Assembly: GCF_029871245.1 (NCBI RefSeq)
Contig: NZ_SSON01000077.1
Location: forward strand, 112,154 to 176,153
Direction: 5' to 3'
DNA length: 64,000 bases
Origin: Pseudomonas sp. BN102
GTDB lineage: Bacteria > Pseudomonadota > Gammaproteobacteria > Pseudomonadales > Pseudomonadaceae
This document shows positions 27,961 to 36,118 of this stretch, one piece after another. A program made the translations under genes and the position numbers. The notes under the pieces are model-generated. The model saw only the letters and a program-made list of their open reading frames with translations. It did no database searches and was not told where the DNA came from. Position 1 is the first letter of the stretch; every line of letters begins with the position of its first letter.

Positions 27961-29316
27961 ATGAACGACCGTTACCTCGCCTTCGCCAACTCCAACACCG
28001 GCCGGCGCCTGGTCGGCGCCCTCGGCCTGCCGGCGCCGGTGCGCCTGGAGCGCTGGATGGCGGGCCGTGCGCGGCCGGTGGATGGCGCCTTGCTGATCGG
28101 CGGCCAGGGCGCCCTGGCCGAAGCCGCCAGCGGCGTGCTGAACAAACTCACCGACCAGAATTTCGCCGATGAGGACGGTCGCTTCGGCCTGTCACGCTGG
28201 ACCGCCGAGCATGGCCCGCGCCTGAAGGCGCTGATCTTCGACGCCAGCCAGCTGACCCGCTTCGAACAGCTGATCGAGCTGCGCGATTTCTTCCAGCCGG
28301 CCATGAAGGGCCTGGGCAAGTGCCCGAAAGTGGTGGTCCTGGCCTGCGCCCCGGAGTCGATCGAGGACCTGGAGGCCGCCAGCGTGCAGCGCTCCCTGGA
28401 AGGCTTCACCCGCTCCCTCGGCAAGGAAATCCGCCGAGGCGGCAACGTGCAGCTGGTCTATGTCGGCAAGGGCTCCGAGGACCAGCTGGAAGGCGCCCTG
28501 CGCTTCCTCCTGTCGCCCAAGAGCGCCTATGTCTCGGCCCAGGTGCTGCGCCTGGCGTCCTGCGCCGAGCGGGTGCAGGACTGGACCCGGCCCCTGGCCG
28601 GCAAGCGCGCGCTGGTCACCGGCGCCTCCCGTGGCATCGGTGCCGCGATCGCCGAAACCCTGGCCCGCGACGGCGCTGACGTGATCCTGCTCGACGTGCC
28701 CCAGGCCAAGGACGCCCTCGACGGCCTGGCCGCGCGCCTTGGCGGCCGTGGCGTGGCCATGGACATCGCCGCCGACGACGCTGCCACCCGGTTGGTGGAG
28801 GCCCTGCCAGAGGGCGTCGATATCCTGGTGCACAACGCCGGCATCACCCGCGACAAGACCCTGGCCAAGATGAGCGACGACTTCTGGAGCTCGGTGATCA
28901 ACGTCAACCTGCGCGCCCCGCAGGTGCTCACCCAGGCCCTGCTGGACGCCGGCAAGCTGCACGACAACGGCCGCGTGGTGCTGATCGCCTCCATCAGCGG
29001 CATCGCCGGCAACACGGGCCAGACCAACTACGCGGTGAGCAAGGCCGGGGTCATCGGCCTGGCGCAGAACTGGGCGCCGGCCCTGGCCAAGCGCGGTATC
29101 AGCATCAACGCCGTGGCGCCGGGCTTTATCGAAACCCAGATGACCGCCGCCATTCCCTTCACCATCCGCGAAGCCGGGCGGCGCATGAACTCGATGAACC
29201 AGGGCGGCCTGCCCCAGGATGTGGCCGAAGCCGTGGCCTGGTTCGCTCAGCCGGGCTCCGGCGCCCTGACCGGGCAGGTGATGCGGGTGTGTGGGCAGAG
29301 CTTGTTGGGGGCGTGA
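27961..29316 (+). CDS. High-molecular-weight 3-ketoacyl reductase (FabG4-like)
   Basis: A 451-residue two-domain short-chain reductase. The N-terminal roughly 210 residues are a degenerate Rossmann domain. The C-terminal half is a canonical FabG with VTGASRGIGAA, the NAG of VHNAGITRDK, the catalytic S in IASISGIAG and YAVSKAG (Tyr/Lys). Such proteins reduce 3-ketoacyl-CoA or -ACP with NADH. AGGAG lies 8 nt upstream of the ATG. It probably works with the divergent thiolase and the nearby MaoC dehydratase in acyl-chain turnover. Confidence 0.9.
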   Translation: MNDRYLAFANSNTGRRLVGALGLPAPVRLERWMAGRARPVDGALLIGGQGALAEAASGVLNKLTDQNFADEDGRFGLSRWTAEHGPRLKALIFDASQLTRFEQLIELRDFFQPAMKGLGKCPKVVVLACAPESIEDLEAASVQRSLEGFTRSLGKEIRRGGNVQLVYVGKGSEDQLEGALRFLLSPKSAYVSAQVLRLASCAERVQDWTRPLAGKRALVTGASRGIGAAIAETLARDGADVILLDVPQAKDALDGLAARLGGRGVAMDIAADDAATRLVEALPEGVDILVHNAGITRDKTLAKMSDDFWSSVINVNLRAPQVLTQALLDAGKLHDNGRVVLIASISGIAGNTGQTNYAVSKAGVIGLAQNWAPALAKRGISINAVAPGFIETQMTAAIPFTIREAGRRMNSMNQGGLPQDVAEAVAWFAQPGSGALTGQVMRVCGQSLLGA

Positions 29317-29348
29317 GGGACAGCCTCGGGGGTGCGCCATGCCTTTGA

Positions 29349-29637
29349 GGGGGCGAATTCATTCGCCAAGGGCGGCGCAGCTGCCCCGTAGGTTGGCGCT
29401 GAGCTAAGCGAAGCCCAACGTTCGCGGTCGAGTCGCTGTGTTGGGCTTCGTTCCTCAGCGCCAACCTACGGGACCGCGCTGCGGTCCTTTCGCGAATGAA
29501 TTCGCCCCCACAGACGCGCGGGCCTGCCTGTTGGGTCGAGTGGCGTTCCGCGAGCGTAGCGAAGCCCAACGACTGAGCATCGGAGGGCTGCACAGGGCAG
29601 TCCTTCGGACTGCTTGGCGATTGAAATCGCCCCTACA
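29349..29637. repeat. Nested composite REP, about 290 bp
   Basis: Outer family A arms (GGGGCGAATTCATTCGC near 29350 and its complement near 29494-29512) enclose a complete family B palindrome (CGTAGGTTGGCGCTGAG ... CTCAGCGCCAACCTACGG). A second half set follows: GCGAAGCCCAAC near 29560, then a GATTGAAATCGC variant ending at 29637. This accounts for nearly the whole 351-bp gap between the FabG-like gene and the AraC gene; no open frame is credible. Confidence 0.75.
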
Positions 29638-29667
29638 AGAGCATTCGCCCCTGTCAGGTTTCGGACC

Positions 29668-30669
29668 TCAGACCTCGCCCTTGCCCTTGCGCCGGAACTC
29701 CACCGGCGTCTCCCCCACCCAGCGCTTGAAAGCGCGGTAGAAGGTGCTCGGCTCGGAAAAGCCGGTGCGCTCGACAATCACCTCGATGCGCTCGTCGGTC
29801 TTCAACAGCAGCTCCTTGGCCAGCCGGCAGCGGTAGTCGGTGATCAGGTCGTTGAAGCGCACCCCGGCCATGGCCAGTCGCTCGCGCAGGCGGCGGGCCG
29901 GCATGTTCAAGCGGGCGGCCACCTGCTCCAGAGTGGCGCCGCCGTCCACCAGCAGCTCGCCGATCAGTTGGCGGACCTGGCGCACCAGGTCCAGGCGCTC
30001 CACCTCGGCCAACTGGCGTCGCGCCAGTGACTCGTGCATGCGCAGCAATTCCGGCGCGGCGTGGCGCGAAGGCTTGTCCAGCACTTCGGCAGCGAAGATC
30101 AGCGCATAGCGCTCTGCCCCAAGCCGGGCCGGGCAGCCGTACACCGACTGGTAGCGCTCGGCGGGGGCGCCTTCGGCGTGCATGAGTTGCACTTCATGGG
30201 GTTTGAACTGACCCTCGGTCAGGGCGTGGAACAGGCGGATCACCGCGCCGGCGAGCATTTCCGGGAAATGCCGGTTGCTACCCGGATGCTGGCCGAGGGA
30301 AAGCACGGCGCGCTCGGCTTCCACGTCCAGCTGCGCATTCAGGGTGTCGGAGAGCAGGCGCACATAGCGCAGGGCATGGCGCAGCCCTTCACCGAAGGTG
30401 CCACTGGAAAGGAACAGGTACTCCAGCAGCAGACCATGGAAGGCTGGCAGGTGCCCGGCCAGATAAAGCCCGACATGCTCTTCGCCGCATTCGTCGGCGG
30501 CGGCCTTCCAGAACTGGGCCTGGGCGGCATGGGGGAAACGACCTGCGGGCAGGCCACCAGGCGGCAGGCCCACGCGTTCCATAACCTTGTCCGGGTCGGT
30601 GCCGCTGGCACGCAGGGCGTCGATCACCGGGCGCATCAGCGCTACATCGTCGGTCAGATCACGCATCAT
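29668..30669 (-). CDS. AraC-family transcriptional regulator (OruR/ArgR-like)
   Basis: A 333-residue regulator: an N-terminal roughly 200-residue arabinose-binding-like domain (HLPAFHGLLLEYLFLSSGTFGEG), then an AraC helix-turn-helix pair (LEQVAARLNMPARRLRERLA and VIVERTGFSEPSTFYRAFKRW). The minus-strand frame stays open to 31662, but that part is antisense to the MaoC gene and is not credible. I place the start at the ATG-ATG of 30669, which has no clear Shine-Dalgarno site. It is divergent from the MaoC gene and likely controls it. Confidence 0.85.
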   Translation of the reverse strand: MMRDLTDDVALMRPVIDALRASGTDPDKVMERVGLPPGGLPAGRFPHAAQAQFWKAAADECGEEHVGLYLAGHLPAFHGLLLEYLFLSSGTFGEGLRHALRYVRLLSDTLNAQLDVEAERAVLSLGQHPGSNRHFPEMLAGAVIRLFHALTEGQFKPHEVQLMHAEGAPAERYQSVYGCPARLGAERYALIFAAEVLDKPSRHAAPELLRMHESLARRQLAEVERLDLVRQVRQLIGELLVDGGATLEQVAARLNMPARRLRERLAMAGVRFNDLITDYRCRLAKELLLKTDERIEVIVERTGFSEPSTFYRAFKRWVGETPVEFRRKGKGEV

Positions 30670-30837
30670 CGTTTGAGAATTCTTATTGTCTGCGGGGCGC
30701 GGCCATCTTATGCAGCTTTGCCATCGGCACTCAAGGCCGGCAATTGACTGCCCTGCCGCCCGCCCGGGACGGTCGGCCAATGTGCCCCTTGGGCGACTGG
30801 CTATGCTGAGCCCCATTCGCCTCCAGGAGATATCCCC

Positions 30838-31692
30838 ATGGCCACCGACTGGCTCGACCTGCCCGCGCCCCCCGCCCTTCCCGGCCTGTTCGCCCGCGCC
30901 GCCGTGCGCCGTGGTACGGGAGGCAAGGCCCTGCCCGAGCTGGGCGTGCGCAGCCCGGTGAGCGTCGACCCTGGCCACCTCGAGCGCTACCGGGCGGTCT
31001 GCGGCTTCACCGACAAGGGCCTGTTGCCGGCGACTTATCCACATATCCTCGCCTTTCCGCTGCAGATGCGCCTGCTCACCGATCCGCGCTTCCCCTTCCC
31101 GCTGCTGGGCCTGGTGCACCTGGAGAATCGCATCCGCGTGCTGCGGCCCCTGGGCGGCCTCGGGCCCTTCATCGCCAGCGTGGCGGTGGAACGCCTGCAG
31201 CCCCACGAGAAAGGCGCCACCTTCAGCCTGATCACCCGCCTGGAAGACCAGCTCGGTCTGGTCTGGGAAGGCGACAGCCGCATCCTCTTCCGTGGGCTGC
31301 GCCTGCCCGGCCAGCCCGCGCCCCGCGCCAGCGAGGAAAGCTTGCCGCTGGAGCAGCTGGATCAATGGCGGGCCCCCGCCGATATCGGCCGCCGCTATGC
31401 CCGCGTGGCCGGCGACTACAACCCCATCCACCTCTCGGCTGTCAGCGCCAGACTGTTCGGTTTCCCCCGCGCCATCGCCCACGGCCTGTGGAACAAGGCC
31501 CGCTGCCTGGCGGCCCTGGAAAGCCGCCTGCCCGCCGCCAGCTATGAGGTGGAAGTGCGCTTCCAGAAGCCCGTGCTGCTGCCCGGCGAGGTGACCCTGC
31601 TGGCCAGCGCCCCGGCGCCGGAAGGCCAGCTCGCCCTGCGCGGCAGCAAGGACGTGCCGCACATGGCCGGAAGCTGGCGCCCCTCGAGCTGA
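30838..31692 (+). CDS. MaoC-like (R)-hydratase, double hot-dog
   Basis: A 284-residue protein whose C-terminal half has the hydratase-2 signature ARVAGDYNPIHLS followed by HGLWNKARC. The N-terminal half is a second, degenerate hot-dog. Family members hydrate enoyl-CoA or enoyl-ACP. With the thiolase and ketoacyl reductase nearby it completes a set for acyl-chain breakdown or synthesis. AGGAG lies 8 nt before the ATG. Regulation by the divergent AraC protein is inferred. Confidence 0.85.
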   Translation: MATDWLDLPAPPALPGLFARAAVRRGTGGKALPELGVRSPVSVDPGHLERYRAVCGFTDKGLLPATYPHILAFPLQMRLLTDPRFPFPLLGLVHLENRIRVLRPLGGLGPFIASVAVERLQPHEKGATFSLITRLEDQLGLVWEGDSRILFRGLRLPGQPAPRASEESLPLEQLDQWRAPADIGRRYARVAGDYNPIHLSAVSARLFGFPRAIAHGLWNKARCLAALESRLPAASYEVEVRFQKPVLLPGEVTLLASAPAPEGQLALRGSKDVPHMAGSWRPSS

Positions 31693-31745
31693 CCCTTGCG
31701 CCGGCTCGCGGGCGGCGGGACCATAGGCGGCTCAAGGAGAGCCCC

Positions 31746-32048
31746 ATGAACCTCGACGAACTCACCACCCGCCTGCACGCCATCCGCGACCACAACGACT
31801 GGCGGCAATTCCACAGCCCGAAGAACCTGGCCATGGCCGCCAGCGTGGAAATGGCCGAGCTGGTGGAAATCTTCCAGTGGCTGAGCGAAGACCAGTCGCG
31901 CCAGCTGCCGCCCGAGAAGCTGGCACACGCCGGCCAGGAAGTGGGCGACATCATCCTCTACCTGCTGCTGCTCTGCGCCGAACTGGGCCTGGACATGGAA
32001 CAGGTCGTGCGCGCCAAACTGGCCGACAGCGAAAGGCGCTTCACATGA
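31746..32048 (+). CDS. MazG-like nucleotide pyrophosphohydrolase
   Basis: A 100-residue all-alpha NTP pyrophosphatase of the short MazG/RS21-C6 type. The metal-binding EExxE-like pattern is in SVEMAELVEIFQW, with the second set in HAGQEVGDIILYLL. It removes non-canonical dNTPs or dCTP; the exact substrate is unknown. Its stop overlaps the cmoM start (ATGA), so the two are translationally coupled. Confidence 0.88.
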   Translation: MNLDELTTRLHAIRDHNDWRQFHSPKNLAMAASVEMAELVEIFQWLSEDQSRQLPPEKLAHAGQEVGDIILYLLLLCAELGLDMEQVVRAKLADSERRFT

Positions 32049-32794
32049 CCGACCGGCACTTCGATGAACTGGCGACCCGCTTCGCCGAGAAGATCTATGG
32101 CGGCGCCAAGGGCGCCATCCGCCTCGCCGTGCTCCAGGCCGACCTGGCGGAAGTGCTGCCCGAGCGCCCCCTGCGAGTGCTCGACATCGGCGCCGGTCTC
32201 GGCCACATGGCGCTCTGGCTGGCCCAACGCGGCCACCAGGTGACCCTCGCGGAACCCGCCGACCCCATGCTCGACGGCGCTCGCCAGCGTTTCGCCGACG
32301 CCGGCGCTTCGGCCACCTTCATCCAGGCGCCCTGGCAGGAACTGCTCGGCCAGCTCACCGAACCCTACGACCTGGTGCTCTGCCACGCCGTACTGGAATG
32401 GCTGGCCGAGCCGCACGCCATTCTCCCTGTGCTGCACCAGCTCACCGCCAAGGACGGCCTGCTGTCGCTGGCCTTCTACAACAAGGACGCGCTGATCTAC
32501 CGCAACCTGCTCAAGGGCCATTTCCGCAAGCTGCGCAAACACAGGTTCGCAGGCGTTGGCCAGAGCCTGACCCCGCAGCAGCCGCTGGACCCGCGCGAGC
32601 TGGAGGCGCAACTCGCCGGGCACTGGCAGGTCGAACGACAGAGCGGCGTGCGCGTGTTCCACGACTACATGCCGCAGGAGTTCCAGGCCAAGGCCGAACT
32701 GGTGGATCTGCTGGAAATGGAACTCGCCTACCGCCGCCATCCCAGCTACCAAGGACTTGGCCGTTATCTGCACTGGATATGCCGGCCGCTCTGA
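32045..32794 (+). CDS. cmoM: tRNA cmo5U methyltransferase CmoM
   Basis: A 249-residue class I SAM methyltransferase with motif [17 protein letters not shown] near residues 43-58 and the family stretch [20 protein letters not shown]. CmoM (formerly SmtA) adds the final methyl group to 5-carboxymethoxyuridine at the wobble position of tRNAs. It overlaps the MazG-like gene by 4 bp and lies 11 bp ahead of the first DUF4136 lipoprotein gene. Confidence 0.9.
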   Translation: MTDRHFDELATRFAEKIYGGAKGAIRLAVLQADLAEVLPERPLRVLDIGAGLGHMALWLAQRGHQVTLAEPADPMLDGARQRFADAGASATFIQAPWQELLGQLTEPYDLVLCHAVLEWLAEPHAILPVLHQLTAKDGLLSLAFYNKDALIYRNLLKGHFRKLRKHRFAGVGQSLTPQQPLDPRELEAQLAGHWQVERQSGVRVFHDYMPQEFQAKAELVDLLEMELAYRRHPSYQGLGRYLHWICRPL

Positions 32795-32805
32795 ACGGAG
32801 GCCCC

Positions 32806-33405
32806 ATGAAACTGCCCGGCTGCATCGCCCTCGCCCTGCTCCTGACCGCCTGCCAAAGCCCCAACCCCTACCTCTATCAATCCCGCCCGGTGCCGCCCGC
32901 CCCGCCGGGCGCCGCCAGCACCTTCGACAGCAGCGCCTACCCCGCCGCCCCGCGCGACTTCGGCCGCTACCGCAGTTGGACCTGGCTCGACGGCCAACTG
33001 CCTGCCGGCAACAACTGGGCGACCCCGGAACAGATGGCCGACATGGTCAATTCGGGCCTCGACCAGCACGGCCTGCGCCAGGCGCGCAGCCCCGCCGCAG
33101 CCGACCTCAAGGTCAGCGCCAGCCTGCGTTACGAAAGGCGCCTGCGGCAGTACGACGACTACGGCGGCGCCTACTACGGCAGCGGCCCATGGCGCGACCA
33201 GTACGGGGCCTGGGCCAGCGTGCCGATCGTGCGCACCTACGAGGAACAGGTGGCGGTGGTCTACCTGCAGTTCTACGACGCCCACGATAACCAGGAGGTG
33301 TGGAGCGGCAGCGGTGAGGCCTACGCCAGTGGCAACCGCTCCGAGGGGGTGGCGGCGCTGCGCCAGGCGGTGAAGGAGGCGCTGGACGACTATCCGCCTC
33401 GTTGA
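32806..33405 (+). CDS. DUF4136 lipoprotein (first of pair)
   Basis: A 199-residue exported lipoprotein with lipobox LLTAC (Cys16). After a Pro-rich linker comes a DUF4136 core ([17 protein letters not shown] ... [20 protein letters not shown]). The start at 32806 has GGAG 6 nt upstream. It is an outer-membrane or periplasmic protein of unknown function. A paralogue follows at 33609, with the same RDFG-YRSW motif, so the pair arose by duplication. Confidence 0.85.
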   Translation: MKLPGCIALALLLTACQSPNPYLYQSRPVPPAPPGAASTFDSSAYPAAPRDFGRYRSWTWLDGQLPAGNNWATPEQMADMVNSGLDQHGLRQARSPAAADLKVSASLRYERRLRQYDDYGGAYYGSGPWRDQYGAWASVPIVRTYEEQVAVVYLQFYDAHDNQEVWSGSGEAYASGNRSEGVAALRQAVKEALDDYPPR

Positions 33406-33608
33406 AGTCCGAACGGGTCCCACCATCCATCCCCTCTCCCAGAGAGAGAGGTGCTTGTCCGTACTGTTTGTGAACGTCGGAGCCGCTGGCACGCCCCCTT
33501 TTCCTCTTCGGGGAGGTGCGACGCCGAGCACGAAATCACGCTCAATATCCCCTTGCCGAACGCCCCACCTTGCGTTTGGATAATGATTCCGGCAGAGGAG
33601 ACCCGATC

Positions 33609-34166
33609 ATGATCCGCCGCACGCTACTCCTATCCGCTGTCCTGCTCCTAGCCGCCTGCCAGAACTACAACGTCAACCGCGACTACGACAGCACCCGCGA
33701 CTTCGGCGCCTACCGCAGCTGGAGCTGGAAGGAGCCCGCCCTGCAGTACAGCCCCGACGATCCGCGCATCAAGAGCGACCTCACCGAACAACGCATCCGC
33801 GAAGCCGTCGGCCAGCAGCTCGACCAGCGCGGCCTGCGCCCGGCCGCCAGCGGCAAGGCCGACCTCAACGTCCAGTCCTGGCTGATAATCGACGAACGCC
33901 AGCAGCAGACCAGCTACAACTACGGCGGCTACGGGGGCGGCTATTGGGGAGGTTACTGGGGCGGTCCGGCCTATACCGAAACCCGCACCTACAACTACAA
34001 GGTGGCCACCATCCAGGTGGACATGTATGACAGCAAGGACGGCAAGCTGGTCTGGCGCGGCAGCGCCGAGCAGATCATGAAAAGCGCGCCGCCGACCCCA
34101 GCCGAGCGAGAAGCCGCCATCCGCGACACGGTCGCCAAGGTGATCGCCCAATACCCGCCGCACTGA
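33609..34166 (+). CDS. DUF4136 lipoprotein (second of pair)
   Basis: A 185-residue lipoprotein with lipobox LLAAC (Cys17), the motif RDFGAYRSWSWKEP and the ending VDMYDSKDGKLVWRGSAE. It has a Gly/Tyr/Trp-rich insertion of about 25 residues (YNYGGYGGGYWGGYWGG) that its paralogue has only in shorter form. There is GGAG 8 nt upstream. It is followed 7 bp later by the GNAT gene. Confidence 0.85.
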   Translation: MIRRTLLLSAVLLLAACQNYNVNRDYDSTRDFGAYRSWSWKEPALQYSPDDPRIKSDLTEQRIREAVGQQLDQRGLRPAASGKADLNVQSWLIIDERQQQTSYNYGGYGGGYWGGYWGGPAYTETRTYNYKVATIQVDMYDSKDGKLVWRGSAEQIMKSAPPTPAEREAAIRDTVAKVIAQYPPH

Positions 34167-34173
34167 GGACTCC

Positions 34174-34671
34174 ATGCCCGCCGCCAATCCACAGCTGCAA
34201 CACCGCCCCGCCAGCGCCGAAGACCTCCACGAAGTCGTCCGCTTTCCCCAGGATGCGGACGAACTCTTCTTCGCCTACCCCAAGGCCAGTTGGCCGCTCA
34301 CCGTCGGCCAGCTCGCCGCCGCCATGGCCGAGCGCCGTGGCAGCACGGTCGCTCTGCTCGACGGCAAGGTCGCCGGCTTCGCCAATTTCTACCAATGGCA
34401 GCACGGCGAGTTCTGTGCCCTCGGCAACATGATGGTGGCGCCCTGGGCGCGCGGCCAGGGCGTGGCCCAGTACCTGATCGAGGCCATGGAGCGCCTGGCC
34501 CGCGAGCAGTACAAGGCCAGGCTGATGAAAGTCTCCTGCTTCAACGCCAACGCCGGCGGCCTGCTGCTCTACAGCCGGCTCGGCTACCAGCCCCGCGGCA
34601 TAGTCGAGCGCCGCTCCCAGGACGGCCGCCGCGTGGCCCTGGTGCAGCTGGACAGGGCCCTAGCGGACTGA
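34174..34671 (+). CDS. GNAT-family N-acetyltransferase
   Basis: A 165-residue acetyltransferase with the acetyl-CoA loop VAPWARGQGVAQYLIEAM and the later VSCFNANAGGLLLYSRLGYQP. The substrate (small molecule or protein N-terminus) is unknown. GAGG lies 6-7 nt upstream of the ATG. It is probably cotranscribed with the preceding lipoprotein gene, 7 bp away. Confidence 0.88.
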   Translation: MPAANPQLQHRPASAEDLHEVVRFPQDADELFFAYPKASWPLTVGQLAAAMAERRGSTVALLDGKVAGFANFYQWQHGEFCALGNMMVAPWARGQGVAQYLIEAMERLAREQYKARLMKVSCFNANAGGLLLYSRLGYQPRGIVERRSQDGRRVALVQLDRALAD

Positions 34672-34790
34672 ACCGCAGCCACCGGACGATCCCGCCCCCG
34701 ACCATCCGCCTGGCGATGGGCCTCACCCCTGGCCGAACCGGTCGGCCGAGACTGAACCCACCCGGCCACCCTCCACTAAACTGCTAACAG

Positions 34791-34812
34791 GGCACCTGCC
34801 TCGGCGGGTGCC
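34791..34812 (+). promoter_or_regulatory. Hairpin in the leader of the YbaK gene
   Basis: A 7-bp stem with arms GGCACCTGCC and GGCGGGTGCC, followed by a second short GGGAGGCTCC hairpin near 34821. Both lie in the 228-bp gap before the YbaK-type gene. It could be a terminator of the upstream operon or a structured leader; no known riboswitch is recognised. Confidence 0.4.
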
Positions 34813-34899
34813 AGGTGGGGAGCGGGAGGCTCCTCCTTGTGTGCCGGCAACGCCGACTTACCGGGAGTGACAAGCCGACGCCCTGGCAGGAGGTGTCTC

Positions 34900-35367
34900 A
34901 TGACCATGATCACCCAGTTGCAAACCAGCCTGATGCAGCACAAATCGCGCTATGACGTACTCACCCACGCCACGTCCATGACCACCCGTGATGCCGCGCG
35001 CCGCGCCGGCGTGCCGCCGCAGCAGATGGCCAAACCCGTCATCCTCGACGACTTCCAGGGCCATTGGCTGATGGCCGTGGTGCCCGCCACCCGCCAGCTG
35101 GATCTGCAGAAGGTCCACAAGCTCACCAAGCGCAATTGGCGCCTGGCCCACGAGGGGGACTTCAGCAAGCGCTTCAGCGGCTGCGCCATCGGCGCCATCC
35201 CCGCCGTCGGCAACCTCTTCGGCCTGGAAACCCTGATCGACCAGTCCCTCACCGAGCAGTCGGACATCTACTTCGAAGCGGGCGACCACAACGACCTGGT
35301 GCATATGAGCGGCAAGCAATACCTGGCGCTGATGCCGGATGCGAAGCTGGGACGTCTTTGCGAGTAA
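34900..35367 (+). CDS. YbaK/EbsC aminoacyl-tRNA deacylase-like protein
   Basis: A 155-residue YbaK-fold protein, the family that hydrolyses misacylated tRNAs (Cys-tRNA-Pro, Ala-tRNA-Pro). Typical segments are AKPVILDDFQGHWLMAVVPA and CAIGAIPAVGNLFGLETLID. The start at 34900 has CAGGAGGTG 6 nt upstream; the longer frame to 34837 is less likely. It is monocistronic, followed by a hairpin at 35401. Confidence 0.87.
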   Translation: MTMITQLQTSLMQHKSRYDVLTHATSMTTRDAARRAGVPPQQMAKPVILDDFQGHWLMAVVPATRQLDLQKVHKLTKRNWRLAHEGDFSKRFSGCAIGAIPAVGNLFGLETLIDQSLTEQSDIYFEAGDHNDLVHMSGKQYLALMPDAKLGRLCE

Positions 35368-35400
35368 GCATCCACTCGTAGGGAAGGCGAGTCAGCCGTA

Positions 35401-35426
35401 GGGTGCGCTGTGCGCACAGCGCACCC
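35401..35426. repeat. Perfect palindrome, possible terminator
   Basis: A 26-bp perfect palindrome (arms GGGTGCGCTGTGC/GCACAGCGCACCC) lies between the convergent YbaK and SCO genes. It has no U tract and is preceded by GTAG, as in the other GTAGGGTG-type repeats. Confidence 0.65.
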
Positions 35427-35460
35427 TCGGATCAAACACCGACGGCGCGCACCGCCTTGC

Positions 35461-36078
35461 CTAGGCGGTATGCACCGCACGGCTGTCCACGTGATTGATG
35501 GTGGACAGGATCTGCTCCGGCTCCGCCAGCGCTGGCGCCATGGTCCAGCGTTGGTAGACGTCGTTGCCGATGCGGACCATGCCTGAATGGTTCGCCAGGT
35601 TGGCGTCGACCTCCGGGTTCACATCGTAGAAACCAAGGCTCAGGCGCAACCGCTCGATGTCAGAGGGCTCTCCGGTCAGGAACAGCCAGCCCGGCCCGAC
35701 CCGGTGCCTTTCGACGAATGCCTTCAGCTGCTGCGGCCTATCCAGCTCCGGCTGCAAGGTGATCGAGTACATGAACACGTCACGGCCCACACGCTCACCG
35801 AGCATCTTCTGTACGCGCAACAGGTTCGCCGTTGCGATCGGACAGCGCCCGGCGCAGGACACGTACATCATGTTGATCGCGACCACCTTGCCGCGGATGA
35901 GGTCGTCGTAGAACCTGACCTCCTTGCCTTCGTGGGTCAGAAGCCGCGCATTGGGGAAGTAGCTGTCGTCGTCAGCGGCGCGGCGAGGACGCGGCTGCTC
36001 GAGCGTGAGGCCAGGCAAGGCGATCAGGCCGAGCGCGGCGACGCCCATGCCGGTCACCAGAAATCTGCGAGTGTTCAT
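35461..36078 (-). CDS. SCO1/SenC-family copper protein
   Basis: A 205-residue thioredoxin-fold protein with the Cu-binding CxxxC (C75 and C79 in SCAGRCP) and the distal H164 in LANHSGMV. The N-terminus has a twin-arginine-like TRRFLV segment before a hydrophobic stretch, so Tat export is possible. SCO proteins insert copper into cuproenzymes. It lies 40 bp downstream of the multicopper oxidase gene on the same strand, and that oxidase is its likely client. The start at 36078 has GGAGGG 6 nt upstream. Confidence 0.88.
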   Translation of the reverse strand: MNTRRFLVTGMGVAALGLIALPGLTLEQPRPRRAADDDSYFPNARLLTHEGKEVRFYDDLIRGKVVAINMMYVSCAGRCPIATANLLRVQKMLGERVGRDVFMYSITLQPELDRPQQLKAFVERHRVGPGWLFLTGEPSDIERLRLSLGFYDVNPEVDANLANHSGMVRIGNDVYQRWTMAPALAEPEQILSTINHVDSRAVHTA

Positions 36079-36118
36079 GTGCATCCCTCCACCCTCATAA
36101 GCGTTGTTGCCGCGCCAG

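Noticed and set aside
30670..31662. N-terminal extension of the AraC regulator to 31662
   Set aside because: That part is antisense to the MaoC hydratase gene and has no domain; the real protein begins near 30669.
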